A DNA stretch of 64,000 bases from Butyrivibrio sp. INlla14 (GTDB lineage Bacteria; Bacillota; Clostridia; Lachnospirales; Lachnospiraceae), in contig NZ_FMVS01000018.1 of assembly GCF_900102515.1 (NCBI RefSeq), positions 16,842 to 80,841 on the forward strand. Reading direction: 5' to 3'. This document shows positions 1 through 9,437 of this stretch, in pieces. The translations under genes were made by a program, and so were the position numbers. Within the stretch, counting starts at the first letter, position 1; each line of letters begins with the position of its first letter. The notes beneath the pieces are model-generated. The model saw only the letters and a list, made by a program, of their open reading frames with translations. It was not told the origin of the DNA and searched no databases.

Positions 1-207
1 TGCATCATTCTACCGCATGCCTATCATGCAAATTCTTGCTTTTTGTTTCTTTTGCATGATTCTTACTGGCCTCCGTGATGCAAATCTTCTTTTTTCTTTT
101 TCTTGCATCACTCTACCGCATGCCTATCATGCAAATTCTTGTTTTTTGTTTCTTTTGCATGATTTTTACTGGCCTCCGTGATGCAAAACTTCTTTTTTTC
201 TTTTTCT
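1..207. repeat. Two tandem 104-bp units resembling the mfd 3' end
   Basis: Unit 1 covers 1-103 (possibly cut by the window edge) and unit 2 covers 104-207. They are nearly identical and both begin TGCATCA(T/C)TCT. A third, diverged copy begins at 208, where it is the stop-codon region of mfd. Read on the minus strand, each unit keeps landmarks of the mfd tail: a GGAGGCCA-like block, TGCATGA and GAGTGATGCAAG. Each unit also holds inverted pairs (TTGCATGAT/ATCATGCAA and TTGCATCAC/GTGATGCAA), so the transcript could fold. Confidence 0.8.
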
Positions 208-211
208 TGCA

Positions 212-3200
212 TCACTCTGCTGCCCAAATGTCATGCATCTTCTCGATGATGGCCTCAGTGTCCTCAAGAAGCTTTTGCTCTGCCTTGGCAGGGTTCTTGT
301 CCTTGTCGTAAGTATAGACAAAGACAGGGACGCCGGCTGCGTGGAATGTCATCTTGCCCTTGTAGCTGGCAACAAAGCCAGGAATCTTGCCGGAGTCAAT
401 CTTGGCATTAGGATTAACCTTGATTTCAATCTTGCCATTGCCGCCCTTGATTTCTGGAATATAGAGGGCATGAGCTCTTGTGCGGAGTAGTGATATGCGA
501 AGAAGGTTTATGGCGGTCTCAGGAACTTCGCCGAATCTATCTATAAGTTCATCCTTCATATCATCGCACTCGCCCTGATTCTCAAGGCTTGCAATTCTCT
601 TGTATATTTCAAGCTTCTGCTCTTCGTTTAATATATAGTTATCTGGAATGAAAGCACTGACATCGAGGTCAATACTGGTATTGATGTCATCCAGAAGGTA
701 ATCTCCATCCGCCACAGACTCATCATTCTTTTTGCGTCTCACTGCCTCTCCCAGCATCTTGCAATACAGGTCATAGCCTACAGCCTGCATGTGTCCTGAC
801 TGCTTGCGGCCCAGAAGGCTTCCTGCTCCTCTGATCTCAAGATCTCTCATAGCAATCTTAAAGCCGCTACCTAGATCAGTAAACTCTCTGATTGCAGAAA
901 GTCGCTTTTCTGCAACCTCTTTGAGCATCTTATCCTTCTTGTACATAAGGAAGGCATAGGCTGTCCTATTGGATCGTCCTACACGGCCCCTTAGCTGATA
1001 GAGCTGTGAAAGTCCCATCTTGTCTGAATCATGAATGATCATTGTGTTGACGTTTGGAATATCAAGCCCCGTCTCAATAATTGTAGTTGAAACCAGAACA
1101 TCTATAGTTCCGTCAATGAAGTCATACATGATCCGCTCAAGCTCAGATTCCTTCATCTGTCCATGAGCAAAGGCAACGTTGGCCTCTGGCACCAGCTTCT
1201 GTATCTGAGCCGCCACGTCAGCTATAGTATTGACTCTGTTATATACATAGTAAACCTGACCGTTTCTTGCAAGCTCTCTTACAATAGCTTCACGGACAAG
1301 CTCATCGTTGTACTCCATGACATAGGTCTGGATAGGCATTCTGTCATTGGGAGCTTCCTCAAGAACACTCATCTCTCTGATGCCAACAAGCGACATATGA
1401 AGAGTTCTCGGAATAGGTGTTGCAGAAAGTGTCAGAACATCTATGTTTTCCTTGAGAGTCTTAAGTTTTTCCTTATGAGTTACGCCAAAGCGCTGCTCCT
1501 CATCTACGATAAGAAGTCCTAAGTCTTTATACTGAACATCCTTGGAGAGAAGTCTGTGGGTTCCTATAACAATATCCACAAGACCTTTCTTAAGGTCTGT
1601 CACAGTTTTCTTCATCTCAGCAGGTGTCCTGAATCTAGACATAAGATCAACTCTTACAGGGAAATCACGCATCCTCTGTGAGAAGGTATTGTAGTGCTGC
1701 TGAGCAAGAATTGTTGTAGGCACCAAAACTGCAACCTGCTTGCCATCCTGAACTGCCTTAAATGCTGCTCTGATGGCAATTTCTGTTTTTCCAAAGCCTA
1801 CATCGCCGCAGACAAGCCTGTCCATGATAATAGAAGATTCCATATCACGCTTGGTATCTTCGATGGCATTAAGCTGATCCTCTGTTTCCTGATAAGGAAA
1901 GGCATCCTCAAACTCCTGCTGCCACACAGTATCAGAGCTGAACTGGTGTCCCTTAGCCTGCTGGCGCTTAGCATAGAGTTCAACAAGATCCTGCGCAACC
2001 TCTTCAACTGCTGCCTTGACCTTATTCTTGGTATGACTCCACTCAACACTGCCAAGCTTATTGAGCTTGGGCTTATGCGTAACCTCTGAATCGTCTCCAC
2101 CAGAGGCATACTTTTGGATAACTCCAAGTCCTGTTGCCAGAACGTAGAGATTTCCTCCATCCCCGTACTCAATCTTTATGTAATCTCTGACTACATGGTC
2201 AGTTTCAATCTTCTCTATTCCGCGATAGATTCCAAGGCCATGATCTTCATGGACAACGTAGTCTCCAATCTTAAGATCTGAAAAGCTCGATATCTTCTCG
2301 CCCTGAAACTCACTCTTTTTCTTCTTTTTGCGCTTTTTGACATGCTCAGTAAAGATGTCACTCTCTGCAATTACGGCAAACTTGATCTCAGGATACTCAA
2401 AACCTTTTAAAATCCTGCCGTAATAGGTCATAATCTCGCCTGGTTTTAATACTCTTCCCGGATCTTCACTATAGAAGGCTGTAACAAGATTATCCCTAAG
2501 GTCATCAACAATTCTTTTCGCTCTGGTACGGGATCCTGACAAGATCAGGACTCTGTAGCCTTCCTTGACATATTTCTTAAGGTCAGACACAAGGGATTCA
2601 AAGCTGTTATTATAGGGCGCAATACTCCTTGCCCTGATGTCCCAGCTTTTTTCCGGAGCAAATAGATTCTGTGACTTTGGCATCTGAAGGCCAGATATCA
2701 GAACTCGTCTGCCATTTTCCATTCTGGCGATACAGTTATCAATAGAGTACAAAAGATCCATCTGCCCAGGAAGGATATATCCCTTCTCAGCCCTGTGGGT
2801 CATGCTCTCTTTAAACTCGGTTTCCACAGCCCAGGCATGCTCCTGAACACGCTGCGGCTCATCGATGAAGATGCAGCTTCTTCCCTTAGGGAACATTTCC
2901 TGCATGGTTACAGTATCCGGGTAAAAATATTTGATGTAACTCTCAAGGTTTACAAGGGATTTTAGTTCAAAGAGCTGCTCCCTTAGTTCCTCTGTCTGAG
3001 TCTTTAGCTGATGCGCCTCCTTGGTCTTGAACTCGGCGCGAAGTGACGTAACTCTTTTATCTGTATCCTCCTGGATCCTGTCCATTCCTTCTTCCAGGAG
3101 CTTGTCGTCCAGAATGATCTCAGATGCAGGATATATTTCAACAGACTCCAGTTTCTCAAGCGATCTCTGGGATAATATGTCAAAGCTTCTGATAGACTGG

Positions 3201-3793
3201 ATTTCATCTCCCCAGAGCTCGATACGGATAGGGTTTTCCTCAGTAAGGTCAAAGACATCCACAATATCACCACGAACTGAGAATTCACCTGGGCCTTCAA
3301 CCTGGTAATTCCTGATATATCCCATGGTAGTGAGTCTTTTTGCTATCTCAATCTCATCAATTGGCTTGTGCTTGTCTATTGCAAGGATATTGTCCCTTAT
3401 GATCTCAGGTTTTATCTGAGGTGCCATAAGAGCTGCAAAGGTTGTGACAACAGTAACTGGCCTTCCCTCCAGGAGACGCCTCATGGTGCGGATACGCTGC
3501 CTTACTATCTCGTTACTATGAACATCAGCCTGGTAAAAGATAAGGTCTTTTGCAGGATATACTGTGACATTCCTGTCGTAAAACTTGTAGTCCTCATATA
3601 TCTCTTTTGCCCTAAGGTCTGAGTAGGTAACTATTATTCTGTACTTAAACTCTGCTCCAAGACTGTCAATAAAATGGAGCTTCTGGGAGTCCACGCATCC
3701 TGTAACCTCTGCGCAGGCAAAGGGCTTTTCAAGATATTTATTTATTTCTTCAAATTGACTTAATTCATGTAAGGGAGTTTGTATCGCTCTCAT
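212..3793 (-). CDS. mfd: Transcription-repair coupling factor Mfd
   Basis: Mfd is an ATP-dependent DNA translocase that removes stalled RNA polymerase and recruits UvrA. The protein is about 1193 aa, normal for the family. In order: a UvrB-like N-terminal module, a CarD/RID-type RNA polymerase interaction domain near residues 530-600 (motif GDYVVHEDHGLGIY), a superfamily-2 helicase core with Walker A GDVGFGKTE near residue 660 and DEEQRFG, a second helicase domain, and a C-terminal TRCF domain. I chose the ATG at 3791-3793, preceded by AGGAG, over an in-frame upstream start at 3820 that adds nine residues and lacks a ribosome site. It lies downstream of pth in the same direction. Its stop codon sits in the first copy of the 3' tandem repeat. 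Confidence 0.97.
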   Translation of the reverse strand: MRAIQTPLHELSQFEEINKYLEKPFACAEVTGCVDSQKLHFIDSLGAEFKYRIIVTYSDLRAKEIYEDYKFYDRNVTVYPAKDLIFYQADVHSNEIVRQRIRTMRRLLEGRPVTVVTTFAALMAPQIKPEIIRDNILAIDKHKPIDEIEIAKRLTTMGYIRNYQVEGPGEFSVRGDIVDVFDLTEENPIRIELWGDEIQSIRSFDILSQRSLEKLESVEIYPASEIILDDKLLEEGMDRIQEDTDKRVTSLRAEFKTKEAHQLKTQTEELREQLFELKSLVNLESYIKYFYPDTVTMQEMFPKGRSCIFIDEPQRVQEHAWAVETEFKESMTHRAEKGYILPGQMDLLYSIDNCIARMENGRRVLISGLQMPKSQNLFAPEKSWDIRARSIAPYNNSFESLVSDLKKYVKEGYRVLILSGSRTRAKRIVDDLRDNLVTAFYSEDPGRVLKPGEIMTYYGRILKGFEYPEIKFAVIAESDIFTEHVKKRKKKKKSEFQGEKISSFSDLKIGDYVVHEDHGLGIYRGIEKIETDHVVRDYIKIEYGDGGNLYVLATGLGVIQKYASGGDDSEVTHKPKLNKLGSVEWSHTKNKVKAAVEEVAQDLVELYAKRQQAKGHQFSSDTVWQQEFEDAFPYQETEDQLNAIEDTKRDMESSIIMDRLVCGDVGFGKTEIAIRAAFKAVQDGKQVAVLVPTTILAQQHYNTFSQRMRDFPVRVDLMSRFRTPAEMKKTVTDLKKGLVDIVIGTHRLLSKDVQYKDLGLLIVDEEQRFGVTHKEKLKTLKENIDVLTLSATPIPRTLHMSLVGIREMSVLEEAPNDRMPIQTYVMEYNDELVREAIVRELARNGQVYYVYNRVNTIADVAAQIQKLVPEANVAFAHGQMKESELERIMYDFIDGTIDVLVSTTIIETGLDIPNVNTMIIHDSDKMGLSQLYQLRGRVGRSNRTAYAFLMYKKDKMLKEVAEKRLSAIREFTDLGSGFKIAMRDLEIRGAGSLLGRKQSGHMQAVGYDLYCKMLGEAVRRKKNDESVADGDYLLDDINTSIDLDVSAFIPDNYILNEEQKLEIYKRIASLENQGECDDMKDELIDRFGEVPETAINLLRISLLRTRAHALYIPEIKGGNGKIEIKVNPNAKIDSGKIPGFVASYKGKMTFHAAGVPVFVYTYDKDKNPAKAEQKLLEDTEAIIEKMHDIWAAE

Positions 3794-3909
3794 ATTTCTC
3801 CTATATAACCACAAACACACATATCAAGCTATCTGTAACAATATCAATATATACGCTGTCACTCGTAGCCACTTCTATTTAACATGCATATAATATATTG
3901 CTTCTGTCT

Positions 3910-4485
3910 TCAGTCCTTCTTTTTGGTGTTGTACTTGTTCATGGCAGAATCCACACCTGCAGTCATTATCTCCTCAACAGCAAGGATTGCTCTGTCTATT
4001 CCTTCCTTGATGTTAACAGCATCTTCGCCTTCAAAGTGGCCAAGAACCCAATCTACCATGTCCCATTCCTTGGGCTTTTTGCCAACGCCAACGCGAACGC
4101 GGTTAAATTCGCTGTGTCCAAGCTGGGCTATGATGTTCTTAAGGCCGTTGTGACCACCTGCACTTCCCTTAGGACGCACTCTGATGTTTCCAGCATCGAG
4201 CTCAACATCATCTGATATAACAATGAGTTCTTCCTTGGAATCTATCTTGAAGTAGTCGCAAATAGGTCTTATGGCCTCTCCGCTAAGATTCATATAGGTA
4301 AGGGGTTTAACAAGGATAACTCTGTCAGCTCCTATTCTGCCTTTTCCATAGGCTGCCTTGAACTTAGTCTCTGTAAACTCAATTCCGTATTTATCTGCCA
4401 GGGCATCTACTACCGCAAAGCCCACATTATGTCTTGTTCCAAAGTATTTCTTTTCCGGGTTACCTAGTCCCGCAATAACGTACAT
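3910..4485 (-). CDS. pth: Peptidyl-tRNA hydrolase
   Basis: Pth cleaves peptidyl-tRNA released by abortive translation. The body begins MYVIAGLGNPEKKY and contains the family motifs GLGNP, TRHNVG, TYMNLSG and the basic GGHNGLK loop. From the chosen start it is about 191 aa, the usual size. An in-frame ATG at 4542, with GGGGA about 8 nt upstream, would add 19 charged residues. I chose 4485 from family conservation, but the longer form cannot be excluded. The pth-mfd order on one strand, 116 bp apart, is common in Firmicutes and suggests cotranscription. Confidence 0.95.
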   Translation of the reverse strand: MYVIAGLGNPEKKYFGTRHNVGFAVVDALADKYGIEFTETKFKAAYGKGRIGADRVILVKPLTYMNLSGEAIRPICDYFKIDSKEELIVISDDVELDAGNIRVRPKGSAGGHNGLKNIIAQLGHSEFNRVRVGVGKKPKEWDMVDWVLGHFEGEDAVNIKEGIDRAILAVEEIMTAGVDSAMNKYNTKKKD

Positions 4486-4673
4486 CTTTCCTGTTTCCTC
4501 TTCTTTCTCTTTTACAAACAATTTTCTTAATAGCTGTAACATGTTACCATTCCCCACAATTTCTTAATGTCATGACTTAATACTCTTTTTCGAGTCATAT
4601 TTTTGCGCACGCACATATGCGCAGGAACCGTTTAATATGCCCCTGCGTATTATTTGTTAAAGTACATAATAAC

Positions 4674-4704
4674 ACAAGGGAGCCTAGAAATCTAAGCCCC
4701 CTTG
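4674..4704 (-). terminator. Stem-loop after spoVG
   Basis: On the minus strand an AAGGGGGCTTAGA arm pairs imperfectly with TCTAGGCTCCCTT around a TTT loop, 30 bp after the spoVG stop. The tract after the stem is only moderately T-rich (GTGTTATT), so termination may be partial. Confidence 0.55.
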
Positions 4705-4733
4705 ATAATAATTTTATTAAATTTAATTTTGTA

Positions 4734-5024
4734 TTATTCTACGACTGCCGAATCCCCCTCGGCAACCTCGTCTGCAGCCTTATCATAAGCTTCCAATATG
4801 GTGTCCTGAAGGACTTTTCTCATATCAGAATTGATAGGATGTGCTATGTCTCTGTACTCTCCATCAGTTGACTTCTTGGAAGGCATTGCGATAAACAAGC
4901 CTCTCTCGCCTTCAATCACCTTGATGTCATGAACAACGAATTCGTTGTCAAAAGTAACTGAAACTACTGCGCGCATCTTGCCCTGCTTGGTGACTTTTCT
5001 TACTCTAACATCTGTAATCTTCAT
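4734..5024 (-). CDS. spoVG: Septation/sporulation regulator SpoVG
   Basis: A 96-aa SpoVG family protein that starts [11 protein letters not shown] and carries the conserved block [10 protein letters not shown]. SpoVG proteins are small nucleic-acid-binding regulators that affect septation, sporulation and envelope genes in Firmicutes. The ribosome site GAGGGGG lies close upstream of the ATG. The gene lies 57 bp downstream of glgD on the same strand with no terminator visible between them, so readthrough is possible. A stem-loop follows it. Confidence 0.97.
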   Translation of the reverse strand: MKITDVRVRKVTKQGKMRAVVSVTFDNEFVVHDIKVIEGERGLFIAMPSKKSTDGEYRDIAHPINSDMRKVLQDTILEAYDKAADEVAEGDSAVVE

Positions 5025-5081
5025 AGTTGTAACCCCCTCTTGGTTAGTTAGACTAAAGTTGTCAGTGTTGCTATGAGTTTA

Positions 5082-6200
5082 TCATAATACATATCTTTCA
5101 TTGTTCTCAACGACTACCTTGATGCCGTTTTCCTCTTTATAATAAGAGTTTGCCTGGATTGTTCCATGGCTCTCAACAATGCAGTTCTCAATGTGTGAAT
5201 TGTCCCCGATGTACACATCATTAAGTATTATAGAATTTTTGATGTAACAGTTATTTCCTATGAACGCCCCCTTGAACACCAGGGAATCCTCTACGGTTCC
5301 GTTGATGATGCATCCACTGGAAATAAGACTGTTTTTAACGTTTACCCCCACGTTATATTTAGCTGGCGGAAGATCTACTACCTTGGTGTAGATTCCTGGA
5401 TAATCGCGGAAGAAGTAATTACGTACCTCAGGCTTTAAGAAGTCCATGTTGGTTCTGTAGTAATCTTCTACTGATGCGATGTTGTTCCAGTACTCTTTGA
5501 TCTTGTAGCCATAGATTCGTTTCATATCCTTGTATCTTACAAGAATATCTCTAACGAAATCATATCTCTCTTCTGCCTCAGCTCTTTCGATCAGTTCGAT
5601 GAGCTGACGTCTTCTGATAACATAGATACCACATGAAATTGTATTGGACCTTGATACAACAGGCTTCTCTTCGAATTCCTCGATCCTGCTCTCCTCATTC
5701 ATGCGGATAGTTCCGAATCTCTCTGTATCAATGCTGGCTGGCATGTCCTTACATACCACTGTGATATCTGCCTGCTTCTGAATATGGTATTCAAGAAGCT
5801 TGGCGTAATCCATCTTGTATACACAGTCTCCTGAAGTAATGATCACGTATGGTTCGTGACAGCTTCTTAAGAATTCAAGATTCTGTGCAATGGCATCCGC
5901 TGTTCCTCTGTACCAGAGGTTTCCTGATGCCTTAACTGCTGGAGTAAATACGTACAAGCCGCCCTGCTTACGTCCGAAATCCCACCACTTGGAGGAACTA
6001 AGGTGTGTGTTAAGGCTTCCTGCATTGTACTGTGTGAATACGGCAACTGTCTGAATGTGAGAGTTGGTCATGTTACTAAGAGCAAAATCGATACTCCTGT
6101 AAAAACCAGCCACTGGCATAGCACATACTGCTCTGCGCTTGGAAAGTTCCTGCATTCTGCTACTGCTACCGCCTGCTAAAATTATGCCTATCGCCCTCAT
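5082..6200 (-). CDS. glgD: Glucose-1-phosphate adenylyltransferase regulatory subunit GlgD
   Basis: GlgD is the non-catalytic partner of GlgC in ADP-glucose synthesis for glycogen. An N-terminal nucleotidyltransferase domain (IILAGGSSSRM) is followed by a C-terminal left-handed beta-helix with hexapeptide-like repeats (SSGCIINGTVEDSLV). The start is the ATG at 6198-6200, preceded by AGGTG; an upstream GTG at 6209 lacks a ribosome site. Only one base separates it from the glgC stop, so translation is probably coupled, which suits the paired subunits. Confidence 0.95.
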   Translation of the reverse strand: MRAIGIILAGGSSSRMQELSKRRAVCAMPVAGFYRSIDFALSNMTNSHIQTVAVFTQYNAGSLNTHLSSSKWWDFGRKQGGLYVFTPAVKASGNLWYRGTADAIAQNLEFLRSCHEPYVIITSGDCVYKMDYAKLLEYHIQKQADITVVCKDMPASIDTERFGTIRMNEESRIEEFEEKPVVSRSNTISCGIYVIRRRQLIELIERAEAEERYDFVRDILVRYKDMKRIYGYKIKEYWNNIASVEDYYRTNMDFLKPEVRNYFFRDYPGIYTKVVDLPPAKYNVGVNVKNSLISSGCIINGTVEDSLVFKGAFIGNNCYIKNSIILNDVYIGDNSHIENCIVESHGTIQANSYYKEENGIKVVVENNERYVL

Positions 6201-6201
6201 G

Positions 6202-7470
6202 TCAATCACCTGCCTTATCTAATGTTCTGCCGCTATCAAGGATTCCACCTGGGTAATCTTCCTTGGTAGTGTTGCCGGAAATCATTGTATTCTTGCCGAC
6301 CTTTACGTCATCTGGAATAACTGATTTCTCACCGATAGTGCAGAGACCTTCACAATAAATACTGGGCTTGGTCTCATTTTCTTTTTCCTCGAAGGCACCA
6401 AGAGTTACTCTGTTACCAATTCTGGCCTTCTCAGCTATGATTGCCTTTTCAATATTGCAGCCCTCACCAATCTCTGTCTCATTCATGATGATAGAGTGGC
6501 TGACAACTGTGTCCTTACCAATCTTGACGCCAGGTCCAATAACGGAGTTATAAACCTTGCCGTAAATCTCGCATCCCTCACCTACGATGCTGCGCTCAAT
6601 TGCGCTGTCCGGGCCGAGATACTGAGGAGGCTGAACGTCACTTGCAGTATATATCTTCCAGTATTCCTCATAGAGGTTAAACTCTGGAACAATATCGATA
6701 AGTTCCATGTTGGCTTCCCAATAAGATGTCAGGGTTCCAACATCCTTCCAATAGCCATCGAATTCGTAAGCATAAAGTGCCTGTCCCTGCTCCTTGCAGT
6801 AAGGAATGATATGCTTACCAAAATCAAGGCCTGCCTGATCTTTATTCTTTATAAGGGCTTCCTTGAGCGCCTTCCAGGAGAAGATGTAGATACCCATAGA
6901 AGCAAGATTGCTGCGTGGGTGCTCTGGCTTTTCTTCGAAATCAATGATCCTCTTGTTCTGATCAGTGATCATGATACCGAATCTGCTGGCCTCTTCCATC
7001 GGAACCGGCATAACGGCAATTGTAGCATCCGCGCCGCTTGACTTATGGAAGTCGAGCATTGTCTCATAATCCATCTTATAAATATGATCACCTGAAAGGA
7101 TCAATACATAATCAGGATTATAATTCTCCATATATTCTAAGTTCTGGTAAATTGCATTGGCGGTACCGGTATACCATTCACTATTGGAGCTCTTTTCGTA
7201 AGGTGGTAAAACAGTTACACCACCGAAGTTACGGTCAAGGTCCCACGGAATACCTATGCCAATATGAGAGTTTAGACGAAGTGGTCTGTACTGCGTAAGA
7301 ACTCCGACAGTATCCACTCCAGAATTAATACAATTGCTCAGAGGGAAATCGATTATTCTGTACTTACCCCCGAACGACACGGCTGGCTTAGCCATCTTGG
7401 CTGTCAGCACGCCTAGTCTGCTGCCTTGGCCCCCTGCCAAAAGCATTGCGATCATTTCTTTTTTTATCAT
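6202..7470 (-). CDS. glgC: Glucose-1-phosphate adenylyltransferase GlgC
   Basis: The catalytic subunit makes ADP-glucose from glucose-1-phosphate and ATP, the committed step of glycogen synthesis. It has the signature [12 protein letters not shown] with the P-loop-like GGxGxR, the catalytic-site block [10 protein letters not shown], and the C-terminal beta-helix. It is 422 aa from the ATG at 7468-7470, which follows GAGGTGG; the ATG at 7482 lacks one. It is the first gene of the glgC-glgD unit and divergent from murC. A TATACT -10-like sequence lies upstream on the minus strand (7516-7521), but without a clear -35. Confidence 0.96.
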   Translation of the reverse strand: MIKKEMIAMLLAGGQGSRLGVLTAKMAKPAVSFGGKYRIIDFPLSNCINSGVDTVGVLTQYRPLRLNSHIGIGIPWDLDRNFGGVTVLPPYEKSSNSEWYTGTANAIYQNLEYMENYNPDYVLILSGDHIYKMDYETMLDFHKSSGADATIAVMPVPMEEASRFGIMITDQNKRIIDFEEKPEHPRSNLASMGIYIFSWKALKEALIKNKDQAGLDFGKHIIPYCKEQGQALYAYEFDGYWKDVGTLTSYWEANMELIDIVPEFNLYEEYWKIYTASDVQPPQYLGPDSAIERSIVGEGCEIYGKVYNSVIGPGVKIGKDTVVSHSIIMNETEIGEGCNIEKAIIAEKARIGNRVTLGAFEEKENETKPSIYCEGLCTIGEKSVIPDDVKVGKNTMISGNTTKEDYPGGILDSGRTLDKAGD

Positions 7471-7592
7471 GTTCCACCTCATTGCTGCTAAAATCGCTTT
7501 TTTTCCCTATATAAAAGTATAGCATAAATAATGTGCATTAATGATGTGATTTTGTGTTTTTTTAAATTTATATTTAGTTTATTTTATCTTTT

Positions 7593-7620
7593 TTGACAAT
7601 GACTAAATAAGTGCTAGAAT
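7593..7620 (+). promoter_or_regulatory. SigA-type promoter of murC
   Basis: TTGACA (7593-7598), a 16-bp spacer and TAGAAT (7615-7620), about 60 bp upstream of the murC ATG, inside the AT-rich divergent glgC/murC spacer. Confidence 0.75.
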
Positions 7621-7680
7621 ATAATCCGGTAAAAGAGATATTAATTATAAGTAGAATCATACTTAGAATCGAGGATTTTC

Positions 7681-9075
7681 ATGTATCAGATAGATTTTAA
7701 AAAACCTGTACACGTATATTTTATGGGCATAGGCGGAATATCAATGAGCGGTCTTGCCCAGATTTTGATAGAAGAGAATTTTAAGGTCTCAGGTTCAGAT
7801 AATAAGGAATCTGAAATGACAAGAGCTTTAGAGTCACGTGGAGTCAAGATTTTCTACGGACAGAAGGCCGAGAATATCGCAGCTGCAGGGCCAATCGATG
7901 TGGTTGTATACACAGCAGCTGTACACCCTGACAATCCAGAGTTTGTAGCTGTAAAAGAGGCCGGCATCCCAATGCTCACAAGAGCTGAGCTCCTGGGCCA
8001 GATCATGAAGGAATATGACCTTCCTGTAGCAATTGCTGGAACTCATGGCAAGACAACAACAACTTCCATGCTGTCCAAGATCCTTCTTGAGGCAGACACA
8101 GATCCAACGCTTTCAATTGGCGGTATTTTCAAGGATATAGGCGGCAATATAAGAGTTGGCAGGTCTGAATATTTTGTTACTGAGGCCTGCGAGTACACTA
8201 ACAGTTTCCTTAGTTTCTTCCCTAAGATCAGTGTTATTTCTAATATAGATGCAGATCATCTTGATTTCTTCAAGGATCTCGATGACATCAGACATTCCTT
8301 TAGAAAGTTTGCACAGCTCCTTCCAGCGGATGGAAGCCTTGTGATCAACGGCGATATCGACAATGTTTCCGAGATCACAGATGGTCTTAGCTGTAGCATA
8401 ATCACCTACGGCTCAGCAGATAATTTTGATTACTATCCAACTGATATCACCTATGATGCTCAGGGCAATCCTTCATTTGTAGCACATATGCCTGGAGGCG
8501 AAACTTTAAATGTCACTCTGGCTGTGCCTGGTATCCACAATGTTTACAATGCTCTTGCTTCTATAGCTGTTGCCAACATCCTTGGCATTGACAAAGAGCA
8601 CATCGTATCTGCACTTTCAATGTTTGGCGGCACCAGCAGGCGCTTTGAGTATAAGGGTGAAATAGGCGGAGTTACTATAATCGATGACTACGCCCATCAT
8701 CCGACTGAGATAAAGGCAACTCTTACAGCAGCACAGAACTATCCACATAATAAGATATGGTGCGTATTCCAGCCACACACATATACAAGGACCAAGGCCC
8801 TTTTAGATGAGTTTGCACAGGCTCTTTCCCTTGCTGATCATGTTGTACTTGCTGATATTTACGCTGCCAGAGAGAAAGATAACCTGGGAATCAGCTCCAG
8901 AACCTTAAGAGACAAGATTGTCGCATTAGGTCACGAGTGTAATTATTTTCCAACTGTTGAAAATTTTAGTGAAATAGAAAAATACCTTTTGCAAAATTGC
9001 ACAAAAGGAGATTTGTTGATAACCATGGGTGCCGGTGATGTTGTGAAAATAGGCGACGAACTCCTAGGCAAATAA
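7681..9075 (+). CDS. murC: UDP-N-acetylmuramate--L-alanine ligase
   Basis: MurC joins L-alanine to UDP-MurNAc, the first step of stem-peptide assembly in the cytoplasm. It is 464 aa. The N-terminal UDP-binding motif is GIGGISMSGLAQIL, the ATP loop AGTHGKTTTTSM lies near residue 120, the central-domain DADHLDF and IDDYAHHP are present, and a C-terminal ligase domain follows. It stands alone between the promoter above and a downstream stem-loop terminator. Confidence 0.97.
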   Translation: MYQIDFKKPVHVYFMGIGGISMSGLAQILIEENFKVSGSDNKESEMTRALESRGVKIFYGQKAENIAAAGPIDVVVYTAAVHPDNPEFVAVKEAGIPMLTRAELLGQIMKEYDLPVAIAGTHGKTTTTSMLSKILLEADTDPTLSIGGIFKDIGGNIRVGRSEYFVTEACEYTNSFLSFFPKISVISNIDADHLDFFKDLDDIRHSFRKFAQLLPADGSLVINGDIDNVSEITDGLSCSIITYGSADNFDYYPTDITYDAQGNPSFVAHMPGGETLNVTLAVPGIHNVYNALASIAVANILGIDKEHIVSALSMFGGTSRRFEYKGEIGGVTIIDDYAHHPTEIKATLTAAQNYPHNKIWCVFQPHTYTRTKALLDEFAQALSLADHVVLADIYAAREKDNLGISSRTLRDKIVALGHECNYFPTVENFSEIEKYLLQNCTKGDLLITMGAGDVVKIGDELLGK

Positions 9076-9078
9076 CAC

Positions 9079-9239
9079 TTATCCACATTTCCACCGTGGA
9101 CAGGTCAAAATATTCAATCGATTTCGGTGGATAACAGCCACCCATTTTCCACTTCCATATTTTTGGAGGAAGGGCTGATGGGATGGCTGTTTTTTATTTC
9201 TGTCGTAATAAATAATCCACGTTATCCACATTGTCCACA
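9079..9239. promoter_or_regulatory. Cluster of DnaA-box-like nonamers
   Basis: Two exact TTATCCACA boxes lie at 9079-9087 and 9222-9230. TTGTCCACA (9231-9239) directly abuts the second. A one-mismatch copy on the opposite strand (GGTGGATAA) lies at about 9125-9133, with weaker matches near 9145 and 9212. The cluster lies between murC and the promoter of the DnaD-like/DnaI-like operon. Exact boxes are seen; DnaA control is inferred. Confidence 0.6.
9133..9196 (+). terminator. Terminator after murC
   Basis: AACAGCCACCC (9133-9143) pairs with GGGATGGCTGTT followed by a T run. The intervening sequence contains a second small hairpin (CTTCC/GGAAG-like). It lies about 60 bp after the murC stop. 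Confidence 0.75.
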
Positions 9240-9318
9240 ATTGAGTCTAATCTCTCAGACTGCCCACAGGTGCTCAATTTCTTCATCACTTTTTCCAATA
9301 TCATTTAAAAAAATGCCA

Positions 9319-9327
9319 TGCTATAAT
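9319..9327 (+). promoter_or_regulatory. Extended -10 promoter of the DnaD-like operon
   Basis: TGCTATAAT is a perfect extended -10. No strong -35 is visible. Transcription would begin near 9334, giving a leader of about 100 nt. That leader holds a possible 13-codon reading frame (GTG at 9351 to TAA ending 9392) with GGGAG upstream. Confidence 0.55.
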
Positions 9328-9437
9328 TTCAATTGTTCAAGGGAGTTCAGGTGAAAAAAGCTTGTTTTACGTTTGGCGGAGGATCAACGTAATTTATACC
9401 TCAGAACATATCAATATTGTAAGAGGTGAACAGAAAT

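Noticed and set aside
1..207. Short repeat array as a CRISPR
   Set aside because: Units are 104 bp, tandem without unique spacers, resemble the mfd tail, and no cas genes are near.
1163..2089. Plus-strand frames of 119 and 131 aa within mfd
   Set aside because: Antisense shadows of the helicase domains.
6496..7041. 181-aa plus-strand frame within glgC
   Set aside because: Antisense shadow of the well-conserved glgC; no ribosome site or family.
9079..9239. Chromosomal origin of replication
   Set aside because: dnaA, dnaN, gyr genes and an AT-rich unwinding element with many boxes are absent; only a few boxes sit in a promoter region.
9127..9354. 75-aa plus-strand reading frame
   Set aside because: It lies over DnaA boxes, the murC terminator and the downstream promoter, and has no family likeness or ribosome site.
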